Assembly: GCA_002398365.1 (NCBI GenBank)
Contig: DGYK01000068.1
Location: forward strand, 69,292 to 92,991
Source: Flammeovirgaceae bacterium UBA5008
GTDB taxonomy: Bacteria > Bacteroidota > Bacteroidia > Cytophagales > Cyclobacteriaceae
DNA: 23,700 nucleotides
Reading direction: 5' to 3'
The notes beneath the pieces are model-generated. The model was not told the origin of the DNA. It made no database searches and was given only the letters and a program-made list of their open reading frames with translations. Positions 1 through 6,827 of this stretch are shown one piece after another (positions within the stretch are counted from its first letter, which is position 1; every line of letters begins with the position of its first letter). A program made the translations under genes and the position numbers.

Positions 1-1
1 A

Positions 2-1420
2 TTAAAAAACAAAGAGAACGTTTTCGAGGGAATCTGGGGCTACGAAGAAACGGTTATCCCTGATTTGGAGCGCGCTATTCTAGCTGGCCACGATGTCAAT
101 TTGCTCGGGTTACGAGGTCAGGCTAAAACACGCTTGGCGCGATTGATGGTAAATCTGCTTGACGAATACATTCCTGTGATTGAAGGCTCTGAATTGAATG
201 ACGATCCACTCCATCCGATTTCGAGATTTGGTCGTGATAAAGTAGCCGAGTTAGGCGATAGCACTCCCATCACTTGGTTGCACCGCGATGAACGCTATAC
301 TGAAAAACTGGCTACGCCCGATGTGTCCATTGCCGATTTGATTGGCGATGTGGATCCGATCAAGGCAGCAACTTTGAAATTACCTTATTCCGATGAACGC
401 GTGATTCACTTCGGATTGATTCCGCGCTCGCATCGCAGTATTTTCGTCATCAACGAACTTCCTGATTTGCAGGCACGCATTCAAGTGGCCCTCTTCAACA
501 TTTTGCAAGAAGGCGACATTCAGATTCGTGGATTTAAACTGCGATTGCCGCTGGATATTCAATTTGTATTCACCGCCAATCCGGAAGACTACACGAATCG
601 CGGAAGCATTGTGACGCCACTGAAAGATCGGATCGACAGTCAGATCATTACCCACTATCCGAAGACGATGGATATTGGTAAAAAAATTACACAACAGGAA
701 GCACGCATCCGTGAAGAACAAAAAAGTCGCGTGACCGGAGTAGAGATTACCAAAGATCTGATCGAACAAATTGCCTTTGAAGCACGCAAGAGCGAATTTG
801 TTGATTCAAAAAGTGGTGTATCTGCGCGGCTTACTATTTCTGCGTATGAAAACTTAGTGGCTACCGCAGAGCGCAGGAGTTTCATCAATCAGGAAAAAAA
901 CGCTACTATTCGCGTTTCTGATTTCATTGGCGTGGTTCCATCTATCACCGGCAAGGTAGAATTAGTTTATGAAGGCCAGCAAGAAGGGCCGGGCATTGTG
1001 GCGCAAAATCTGGTGGGTAAAGCCATTCGCAGTCAGTTTGTAAATTATTTTCCTGATCCGGATAAATTCAGAAAGCAAAAAGAAAAAAGTCCGTACAAAA
1101 AAATCACCAACTGGTTTGGCGATGGCAACACGATCGACTTGTTGCATGATATGAATCAGGCTGATTTTGAAAAGACCCTGAAAGCCGTTCCGGGTTTGTT
1201 AGATTTAGTCAATGAGTTTCATAAAGGTCAAGATGCTGCGATGAAATTGTTTTTGATGGAATTTGCGCTGCATGGATTAGCCGAATACAGTTTAATCAGC
1301 AAGCACCACCTGACTGCCGGCCATCAATTCAAAGATTTGTTGAGCAGCATGTTCAGCCCACCAAGTCCGGATGAAGATGATAGTGAGGAAGATGATGAAT
1401 TAAGAGGGTTTAAGAATTAG
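2..1420 (+). CDS. MoxR/magnesium-chelatase (ChlI)-type AAA+ ATPase, 5' end cut by window edge
   Basis: The reading frame is open to the first base of the window, so the N-terminus is missing; 472 residues are visible and the TTG at 65 is not the real start. Motifs in order: Walker A GLRGQAKT (the AKT ending is usual in MoxR relatives), Walker B region IFVINELPDL with NE in place of the usual DE, sensor-1 FTANPEDY, and an arginine-finger region PLKDRID. The C-terminus is an acidic tail (SPDEDDSEEDDE). As I recall the family, the ELPDL...ANPEDYTNRG block with NE marks chelatase-like ATPases of this branch. Such ATPases usually remodel a target together with a von Willebrand A-domain partner; none lies downstream here, so a partner, if any, would be upstream of the window or elsewhere. 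Target unknown. The ATPase call is firm; the physiological role is not. Confidence 0.85.
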   Translation, partial: LKNKENVFEGIWGYEETVIPDLERAILAGHDVNLLGLRGQAKTRLARLMVNLLDEYIPVIEGSELNDDPLHPISRFGRDKVAELGDSTPITWLHRDERYTEKLATPDVSIADLIGDVDPIKAATLKLPYSDERVIHFGLIPRSHRSIFVINELPDLQARIQVALFNILQEGDIQIRGFKLRLPLDIQFVFTANPEDYTNRGSIVTPLKDRIDSQIITHYPKTMDIGKKITQQEARIREEQKSRVTGVEITKDLIEQIAFEARKSEFVDSKSGVSARLTISAYENLVATAERRSFINQEKNATIRVSDFIGVVPSITGKVELVYEGQQEGPGIVAQNLVGKAIRSQFVNYFPDPDKFRKQKEKSPYKKITNWFGDGNTIDLLHDMNQADFEKTLKAVPGLLDLVNEFHKGQDAAMKLFLMEFALHGLAEYSLISKHHLTAGHQFKDLLSSMFSPPSPDEDDSEEDDELRGFKN

Positions 1421-1475
1421 ATCAGGATAAACTTCACTCCTTTGAGTTAAGTCTACAAAAGCGGAACTTGCACGA

Positions 1476-2147
1476 GTGAAAAACTGGGAGGATATAAGGT
1501 TTAATGAAGAGCACTTTTACGAGCTGCGTAAGCTGGCTATCCAAGGGGAAGGAATTCATCTGGAATTTAAACGAAAGGCTACGCATCCTGAAAAGGTAGT
1601 TCGGGAAATGATCGCTTTTGCCAACACGCATGGCGGGACAGTTTTGATTGGCGTGGATGATGATGGCTCACTGGTGGGCGTAAAATATCCCGAAGATGAA
1701 ATGATCGAGGTTCAAAGAGCACTTCAAAACTGCAAACCTATTTTGATCTATAATGAAAGCCTTTTTGCGCTCCGCGAAAATCGATTTGTCATTCGTTTGG
1801 ATATTCCGGAAAGCGATCGCAGGCCTCACTTCTACGCCATCGAAAAAGAAACTTCAGAGACCTATGTGCGTGTCAAAGACATGAGTATCAAGGCAAGTGC
1901 CGAAATGCAGGAGATCATCCGTAGAACGCGAAAGAAAAAAGACATTCAGTTTACGTATGGTGATCATGAGAATCAGTTGATGAAATACCTGGAAGAACAC
2001 AAAACCATCACCTTGCCACAATTTCGTGAGTTAACCGGACTGAACCGTTTCAAAGCATCACGTAAGTTGATCTTGCTGGTGTTGGCCGATGTGTTGAAAA
2101 TCACCGCTTCCGAAAAAGGAGATTTGTATAGTCGCGGGGCGAGCTGA
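1476..2147 (+). CDS. Schlafen AlbA_2-domain protein with C-terminal winged-helix-like region
   Basis: This 223-residue protein has an N-terminal AlbA_2 (Schlafen-type, divergent AAA-4) signature: GEGIHLEFKRKA at about 24-35, then MIAFANTHGGTVLIGVDDDG at about 45-64, followed by LVGV. The last ~70 residues (EEHKTITLPQFRELTGLNRFKASRKL) look like a winged helix-turn-helix. AlbA_2 proteins bind DNA or RNA and many are regulators; the molecular target here cannot be read from sequence. The start is GTG at 1476: the frame has a TGA at 1443-1445 and no ATG between that stop and the conserved domain. It lies 55 bases after the AAA+ ATPase on the same strand and could be cotranscribed. No Shine-Dalgarno is evident, which is normal in Bacteroidota. 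Confidence 0.8.
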   Translation: MKNWEDIRFNEEHFYELRKLAIQGEGIHLEFKRKATHPEKVVREMIAFANTHGGTVLIGVDDDGSLVGVKYPEDEMIEVQRALQNCKPILIYNESLFALRENRFVIRLDIPESDRRPHFYAIEKETSETYVRVKDMSIKASAEMQEIIRRTRKKKDIQFTYGDHENQLMKYLEEHKTITLPQFRELTGLNRFKASRKLILLVLADVLKITASEKGDLYSRGAS

Positions 2148-2200
2148 AATTACAAATCATCACAAATTAATGATCGGAAAAAATTGCTTTTATGAGATTG

Positions 2201-2222
2201 CTTTACTTAGTTTATAGTAAAG
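2201..2222. repeat. Short AT-rich inverted repeat in the 173-base gap before the PhoH gene
   Basis: CTTTACT (2201-2207) and AGTAAAG (2216-2222) are perfect inverted copies around an 8-base AT loop. No U-tract follows, so it is a poor intrinsic terminator; it could be an operator or chance. A weak -7-like box TATATCTG (one mismatch to TAnnTTTG) lies downstream at 2247-2254. Nothing else is evident in this gap. Confidence 0.25.
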
Positions 2223-2320
2223 AATAAATGTCGCGAAGAAACGTTTTATATCTGCACAGTTTTCAGTAGCTCTGCAAGAAACGTGTCTCCGCGATTTTTT
2301 ATTATAGCCCCTTCACGCCT

Positions 2321-3670
2321 ATGAGCAAAACCAAAAAAGAAAAGGACAAAAAGATTTTCGTCCTCGACACTTCTGTTATCATCTTCGAACACAACAGCAT
2401 TCTGAACTTCGATGAACACGACATCGGCATTCCCATCACTGTTTTAGAAGAACTCGACAATTTCAAAAAGGGCAACGACACCAAAAACTTCGAAGCCCGC
2501 GAGTTTATCCGACTGATCGACAAACTGGCGAAAAACCAAATGCTTCATCAGTGGAATCCGATTAACGGAAAGGGCAAAGGAAATTTTAAAGTCGTCATGG
2601 ACACGGGTGGCACCACTCAAGTGGATGCCAACAAAGTCTTCAACGAAGATAAACCGGATCATCGCATTTTAAATGCTGCTTTGCATCTGCAAAAGGAAGA
2701 GAAAGGTCGCAAGGTGATTTTGGTTTCGAAAGACATCAACCTGCGTCTGAAAGCCAAAGCGCTGGGACTCACCGCGGAAGATTACACTACGGGCAAAATT
2801 CAAAACATCAGTTCGCTGCACACCGGCAGAACTATTGTGGACAATGCCACTTCCGATGCGATTGATCTGATTTATGAAAAAGGGTATTGCCCTCCGGAAG
2901 AAGTGCTCGGCAAACAAAAGCCGATGAAAAATCACTATTACATTTTACGCAACGGTAAAAAATCGGTGTTGGCGTTTTACAATTCCGCCAACGGTATGGT
3001 GGAGCAGGTTGAAAAACGAAATGCCTATGGCATAAAGCCACGCAACGCAGAGCAAGCCTTCGCCATTCATGCCGTGTTGAAGCCGGAAATTAAATTGGTG
3101 TCCATGCAAGGCGTTGCCGGAACCGGGAAAACATTGATTGCATTGGCAGCCGCACTGGAGCAAAAACGCGAGTACAAACAAATTTACCTCGCGCGCCCAA
3201 TTGTGCCGCTCAGCAACAAAGACATCGGCTACTTGCCGGGCGACATCAAATCCAAATTGAATCCTTATATGGAGCCGCTGTGGGATAACCTGAAGTTTAT
3301 TCAAAATCAATATAGCGAAAGCGACAAAGAGTACGCTAAGATTACCGAGATGGTACAAAACGAAAAGCTCGTGATTACTCCGCTGGCGTATATTCGTGGA
3401 AGAAGTTTATCCAATATCATTTTTATTGTGGATGAAGCGCAGAACCTCACGCCTCACGAAGTGAAAACGATTATCACACGTGCCGGAGAAAACACGAAGA
3501 TTATTTTCACAGGTGATATTCATCAGATCGATACGCCTTACCTGGATTCACAAAGTAATGGCTTATCGTATATCATCGATCGATTAAAAGATCATGAGCT
3601 ATACGCCCACGTCACCTTAGAAAAAGGTGAGCGCTCTGAACTTGCCAATCTGGCAAATGAGCTGTTGTAG
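2321..3670 (+). CDS. PIN-PhoH fusion: predicted ribonuclease plus PhoH-type RNA helicase/ATPase
   Basis: 449 residues with two domains. Residues ~11-150 form a PIN nuclease domain with the expected acidic residues: D16 (VLDTSV), E44/E45 (LEELD), D113 (PDHRIL) and D138 (SKDINL). Residues ~235-449 form a PhoH ATPase with Walker A GVAGTGKT (264-271), Walker B IIFIVDEAQN (366-375) and the sensor-like stretch IIFTGDIHQID. This is the PhoH2/YlaK layout; characterised PhoH2 proteins unwind and cleave RNA, so an RNA-processing or decay role is the best inference. All catalytic acids are present. The ATG start gives an N-terminus of lysine-rich residues directly before the PIN strand FVLDTSV. It is monocistronic, convergent with sucD, with 31 bases between the stop codons. 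Confidence 0.92.
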   Translation: MSKTKKEKDKKIFVLDTSVIIFEHNSILNFDEHDIGIPITVLEELDNFKKGNDTKNFEAREFIRLIDKLAKNQMLHQWNPINGKGKGNFKVVMDTGGTTQVDANKVFNEDKPDHRILNAALHLQKEEKGRKVILVSKDINLRLKAKALGLTAEDYTTGKIQNISSLHTGRTIVDNATSDAIDLIYEKGYCPPEEVLGKQKPMKNHYYILRNGKKSVLAFYNSANGMVEQVEKRNAYGIKPRNAEQAFAIHAVLKPEIKLVSMQGVAGTGKTLIALAAALEQKREYKQIYLARPIVPLSNKDIGYLPGDIKSKLNPYMEPLWDNLKFIQNQYSESDKEYAKITEMVQNEKLVITPLAYIRGRSLSNIIFIVDEAQNLTPHEVKTIITRAGENTKIIFTGDIHQIDTPYLDSQSNGLSYIIDRLKDHELYAHVTLEKGERSELANLANELL

Positions 3671-3691
3671 ACTTTGAAAACGAATTGATAG

Positions 3692-3720
3692 AAGCGCTGG
3701 GTTATTCGCCTAGTGCTTTT
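3692..3720 (+). terminator. Weak candidate terminator after the PIN-PhoH gene
   Basis: AAGCGCT (3692-3698) can pair with AGTGCTT (3712-3718) with one G-U wobble and a 13-base loop, followed by TTTT to 3720. It overlaps the 3' end of convergent sucD. The stem is short and the U-tract brief, so this is tentative. Confidence 0.3.
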
Positions 3721-4577
3721 AACATTGTATCGCCAATCAATGCAGGAGACTCCACCACGTGAATGCCACACTCGCGCATGATTTTCATTTTGGCTTCGGC
3801 AGTATCTTCAGCTCCTCCAATGATAGCACCCGCATGACCCATTCTGCGACCGGGAGGGGCAGTTTGACCAGCGATGAAACCAACCACCGGCTTTTTGTTT
3901 CCGGTTTCTTTGATCCAACGGGCAGCTACAGGCTCGTAGCTTCCACCGATTTCACCAATCATAACGATGGCATCGGTTTCAGGATCGTTCATTAATAATT
4001 CAACGGCATCTTTCGTAGGTGTTCCGATGATCGGGTCACCACCAATTCCAATAGCCGTGCTGACACCTAAACCAGCTTTTACAATTTGATCAGCCGCTTC
4101 GTATGTAAGTGTACCGGATTTAGAAACAATTCCTATGCGACCTTTCTTGAACACGAAGCCAGGCATGATTCCCACTTTAGCTTCGCCTGGAGTTATTACG
4201 CCAGGGCAATTCGGACCTATTAAAGTTACTTTTCTGTCTTTTACATATTGCTTGGCAATCATCATGTCTTTTACCGGAATTCCTTCGGTAATGGCCACGA
4301 TTACTTTAATGCCACCTTCGGCAGCTTCCATAATCGAATCGGCTGCAAAAGCCGGAGGTACGAAAATGATGGAAACATCGGCTCCTGTTTTTAAAACAGC
4401 TTCTTTCACCGTGTTGAAAACAGGACGGCCCAAATGCGATTGACCTCCTTTGCCGGGTGTTACCCCACCCACAACGTTTGTGCCGTACTCGATCATTTGA
4501 CCAGCGTGGAAAGATCCTTCTGATCCGGTAAAACCTTGAACAATAATGCGGGAGTTTTTATTGACTAGTACGCTCAT
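3702..4577 (-). CDS. sucD: Succinyl-CoA synthetase (ADP-forming) alpha subunit
   Basis: Catalyses, with the beta subunit SucC, the reversible conversion of succinyl-CoA, phosphate and ADP/GDP to succinate, CoA and ATP/GTP in the TCA cycle (cytoplasm). 291 residues, full family length. Visible motifs: CoA-binding loop GFTGSEG (15-21) in the N-terminal Rossmann domain, GPNCPG (121-126), SKSGTLTYE (152-160), and the active-site phosphohistidine H248 in GRRMGHAGA. sucC is not adjacent, so the two subunits are encoded apart. The gene has its own well-formed Bacteroidota promoter in the 69-base gap upstream, although it lies on the same strand as upp and the small membrane gene. The ATG start is 17-20 bases from the predicted transcription start. 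Confidence 0.97.
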   Translation of the reverse strand: MSVLVNKNSRIIVQGFTGSEGSFHAGQMIEYGTNVVGGVTPGKGGQSHLGRPVFNTVKEAVLKTGADVSIIFVPPAFAADSIMEAAEGGIKVIVAITEGIPVKDMMIAKQYVKDRKVTLIGPNCPGVITPGEAKVGIMPGFVFKKGRIGIVSKSGTLTYEAADQIVKAGLGVSTAIGIGGDPIIGTPTKDAVELLMNDPETDAIVMIGEIGGSYEPVAARWIKETGNKKPVVGFIAGQTAPPGRRMGHAGAIIGGAEDTAEAKMKIMRECGIHVVESPALIGDTMLKALGE

Positions 4578-4600
4578 AAACTTCTAAATAGGTTAGCTCA

Positions 4601-4631
4601 CAAAATTAGGATAATTAAGTTGTACGGCAAA
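4601..4631 (-). promoter_or_regulatory. Bacteroidota-type promoter of sucD
   Basis: On the minus strand TTTG (4631-4628) is followed, after exactly 19 bases, by TAATTTTG (4608-4601), matching the sigma-ABfr consensus TTTG-N19-TAnnTTTG. The last base of the -7 box lies 23 bases before the sucD ATG. This is the best promoter match in the window. Confidence 0.75.
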
Positions 4632-4646
4632 TGGCAAGGTTGAAAC

Positions 4647-5105
4647 TCACTTGATAAAAAAACTGGGCAAAACCGCCCTGCCAAAGGAATAGATGGCGGC
4701 TGTAAAAACGATGCTCCAGCCAATTGCACTAATCAGCATAAAAAGCAAAATCTTTCCTTTGGGCTTGTTCAGGCCAACCGCCAAAATAGTGCCCCCGATG
4801 GGCGTTAATATCAAGGGTGTAAAAAAAGCAATTCCACCCAATCCATACTTTCGTAAAAGGATCATGAACTTACGTCTGCTATTGGATGGATTGTCTGGCT
4901 TCTGAAAAAACCGACTGAACCATCTTTTCTTCAACCAATCGCCAAAATAGGTGAAAGCGACCACGCTAATCATCATTCCTAGAATGGTAGATAAACCTGT
5001 AGTGATCGGATGCAATTTTAAGATAGCACCTTGAATTGGTCCGGCAATAAACTTAATCGCGCTGGCCAACACTACCGGAATCGCCTTGAGAATTTCTTCG
5101 AGCAT
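4647..5105 (-). CDS. Small multi-pass membrane protein, possibly of the small multidrug-export (PF06695)/DedA-like type
   Basis: 152 residues with about four hydrophobic segments: roughly 8-28, 35-55, 89-110 (GIAFFTPLILTPIGGTILAV) and 117-140. A basic cytoplasmic stretch (LKKRWFSRFFQ...NSRRK) separates the first pair from the second. The F-x-P-L-I-L-T-P-I-G-G motif in the third segment resembles the re-entrant PG-rich motif of the putative small multidrug export family and its DedA-like relatives; I assign this family only tentatively and no substrate can be named. The ATG follows the upp stop codon (TGA) by a single base, so the two are almost certainly translationally coupled on one mRNA. 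Any link to uracil salvage is unproven. Confidence 0.75.
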   Translation of the reverse strand: MLEEILKAIPVVLASAIKFIAGPIQGAILKLHPITTGLSTILGMMISVVAFTYFGDWLKKRWFSRFFQKPDNPSNSRRKFMILLRKYGLGGIAFFTPLILTPIGGTILAVGLNKPKGKILLFMLISAIGWSIVFTAAIYSFGRAVLPSFFIK

Positions 5106-5106
5106 A

Positions 5107-5754
5107 TCAAATTTTTTCCCCGAAACTCAAATCGCCTGCATCGCCCAAACCGGGTACAATGTAAAATTCGGAGTTTAGATTTTCATCCATAGATACAGTA
5201 AATAAGGAAGAAGCAACTGACAGGTGCCCATTTATATTTTTTACACCTTCAGGTGCCGCTACCAGCGAAGCCACATAAATGTGCGATGGGCTTCCATGCT
5301 TTAACAATGCTGCCACCGATCGGATAATGGAATTGCCGGTGGCAAGCATCGGGTCAATTAAAATAACTTCTCGATTCTGTAGAGTAGGCGTAGCCAGATA
5401 GTCGAGTTGAATGCTGAGTTCTTGCTCGCCTTCTTTGCGATACGCGCCAATAAATCCGCTATCAGACTGATCAAAATAATTTAAGAAGCCTTGAAAATAA
5501 GGCAGACCTGCACGTAGCACTGTGATCAAAACCGGTTGTTGTTTGATGGCAAAAGACTGTGTCTTTTTGAGCGGTGTTTCAACAACTACCTGATGGTAAG
5601 CTAGTTTCTTCGAAATTTCGTAAGCCATCACTTCGCCCAAGCGAGTCAGGTTATGTCGAAACTTCATTCGGTCTTGCTGAATATTTTTATCGCGGAGTTC
5701 AATCAAAAACTGATTTGCCACCGAGTTTTCTTTATTCAAAACAAAGACATCCAT
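5107..5754 (-). CDS. upp: Uracil phosphoribosyltransferase
   Basis: Makes UMP from uracil and PRPP (pyrimidine salvage, cytoplasm). 215 residues, normal length. Visible: RAG at 81-83 (PRPP/pyrophosphate-binding loop region, VLRAGLPY), PRPP loop VILIDPMLATGNS (130-142), and the C-terminal uracil-binding segment YIVPGLGDAGDLSFG (198-212). First gene of a minus-strand pair with the small membrane protein, which starts one base after its stop. It is divergent from the M42-type peptidase gene, whose ATG lies 45 bases away, with a candidate promoter in that space. Confidence 0.96.
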   Translation of the reverse strand: MDVFVLNKENSVANQFLIELRDKNIQQDRMKFRHNLTRLGEVMAYEISKKLAYHQVVVETPLKKTQSFAIKQQPVLITVLRAGLPYFQGFLNYFDQSDSGFIGAYRKEGEQELSIQLDYLATPTLQNREVILIDPMLATGNSIIRSVAALLKHGSPSHIYVASLVAAPEGVKNINGHLSVASSLFTVSMDENLNSEFYIVPGLGDAGDLSFGEKI

Positions 5755-5773
5755 AATTTACCTTTTATCTGTC

Positions 5774-5807
5774 CAAAATTTAAGATAAAGTTGCAGAATA
5801 TGGCAAA
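5774..5807 (-). promoter_or_regulatory. Candidate promoter of upp, reaching into the divergent gene's start codon region
   Basis: Minus strand: TTTG (5807-5804), 21-base spacer, then TAAATTTTG (5782-5774), a one-base-longer variant of TAnnTTTG. It ends 19 bases before the upp ATG. The upstream element lies just inside the first codons of the divergent peptidase gene (ATG at 5800). Imperfect spacing and box keep this tentative. Confidence 0.4.
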
Positions 5808-6753
5808 AGAAAAAAGAAAGTCGACCAAAAACAGCGAAGATTGGAGTTTGCTGAAACAACTCTGCGAGGTGCAGGCTCCTTCGGGGCATGAAAAACCGCT
5901 TAAAGATTTCTTACTGAAATACATCAAGCAGGCGAAGAAGAACTGGTTAAGTAAACCAACGATTATTGAGGGTGAGGAATTTCAGGACTGCTTGATTTTG
6001 AAATTCGGCAAACCACGCACCGCCATTTTTGCACACATGGATAGCATCGGATTTACCGTGCGCTATTTCAATCAATTGCTTTCTATTGGTAGCCCCGATG
6101 CAGAAATGGGTACTAAGTTGGTAGGTCAGGATAGCTTCGGTCCTATTGAATGCGAATTGGAATTTGATAAAGAAGATCATGCGTTCTACAAATTTGGTCG
6201 GATGATTGAACGCGGCACACCGCTCACCTACAAAATTGATTTCCGCGTAAGCGAAGATTTTATTGAAACCGCTTATCTCGATAATCGGTTGGGAATCTAC
6301 AACGCGCTCAAAGTAGCCGAGACGTTAAAGGATGGTGCAATCATTTTTAGTTGCTGGGAAGAACATGGCGGAGGATCGGTGGGATATCTGGCCGATTACA
6401 TTTATAAAAAATGGAGTATACGTCAGGCGCTCATCTCCGACATCACGTGGGTTACAGAAGGTGTGGAACATGGCAAAGGCGCTGCTATTTCATTGCGCGA
6501 TCGGAATATTCCACGCAGAAGTTTTGTCGATAAGATTATTCGCTTGGCGGAAGAGAATGAAATTCCTTATCAACTGGAAGTGGAAGGAATGGGCTCGAGC
6601 GATGGAGGCGAATTGCAACGAAGCCCTTATCCATTCGACTGGTGTTTTGTGGGAGCGCCCGAGATGGGACCACATACGCCTAATGAAAAAGTGCACAAGA
6701 AAGACATCGAGAGCATGATCGCGCTATATACTTGCCTTATGAAAAAATTGTAG
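5800..6753 (+). CDS. M42-type metallo-aminopeptidase / zinc hydrolase
   Basis: 317 residues from the ATG at 5800. The frame is open back to 5653, but that part is antisense to the 5' end of upp and adds a non-conserved leader; the conserved fold begins near WSLLKQLCEVQAPSGHE. All expected M42 metal and catalytic residues are visible: H79 and D81 (AHMD), D161 (LDNRLG), E187-E188 (WEEHG), D214 (ISDITW) and H292 (GPHTPNE). After HMD the usual glutamate (HMDEIG) is serine here (HMDSIG). No signal peptide, so it is probably cytoplasmic, where M42 enzymes form dodecameric peptidases trimming short peptides. The substrate is not known, and M42 annotations also include misnamed endoglucanases; peptidase is the better reading. 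Confidence 0.88.
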   Translation: MAKEKRKSTKNSEDWSLLKQLCEVQAPSGHEKPLKDFLLKYIKQAKKNWLSKPTIIEGEEFQDCLILKFGKPRTAIFAHMDSIGFTVRYFNQLLSIGSPDAEMGTKLVGQDSFGPIECELEFDKEDHAFYKFGRMIERGTPLTYKIDFRVSEDFIETAYLDNRLGIYNALKVAETLKDGAIIFSCWEEHGGGSVGYLADYIYKKWSIRQALISDITWVTEGVEHGKGAAISLRDRNIPRRSFVDKIIRLAEENEIPYQLEVEGMGSSDGGELQRSPYPFDWCFVGAPEMGPHTPNEKVHKKDIESMIALYTCLMKKL

Positions 6754-6798
6754 ATTAAAATTGAGTGTATGCTCCAAACAGCTTCACCTAAAAATAAG

Positions 6799-6806
6799 TA
6801 AGTTTG
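6799..6806 (+). promoter_or_regulatory. -7 promoter box of the GH109-like gene
   Basis: TAAGTTTG matches TAnnTTTG exactly and ends 21 bases before the ATG at 6828. No clear TTTG is seen at the expected upstream distance. Confidence 0.5.
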
Positions 6807-6827
6807 AAATGACCTAATCAGCAAACT

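Noticed and set aside
4135..4443. 102-codon open frame antisense to sucD
   Set aside because: Lies wholly inside the conserved sucD coding region on the other strand and has no family-like motif; a shadow frame.
5653..5799. N-terminal extension of the M42-type peptidase
   Set aside because: It would run antisense through the 5' end of upp and its promoter; the conserved protein begins after ATG 5800.
6332..6718. 128-codon frame overlapping the M42-type gene in another phase
   Set aside because: The peptidase frame carries all metal ligands across this stretch; the overlapping frame is Trp- and Cys-rich nonsense.
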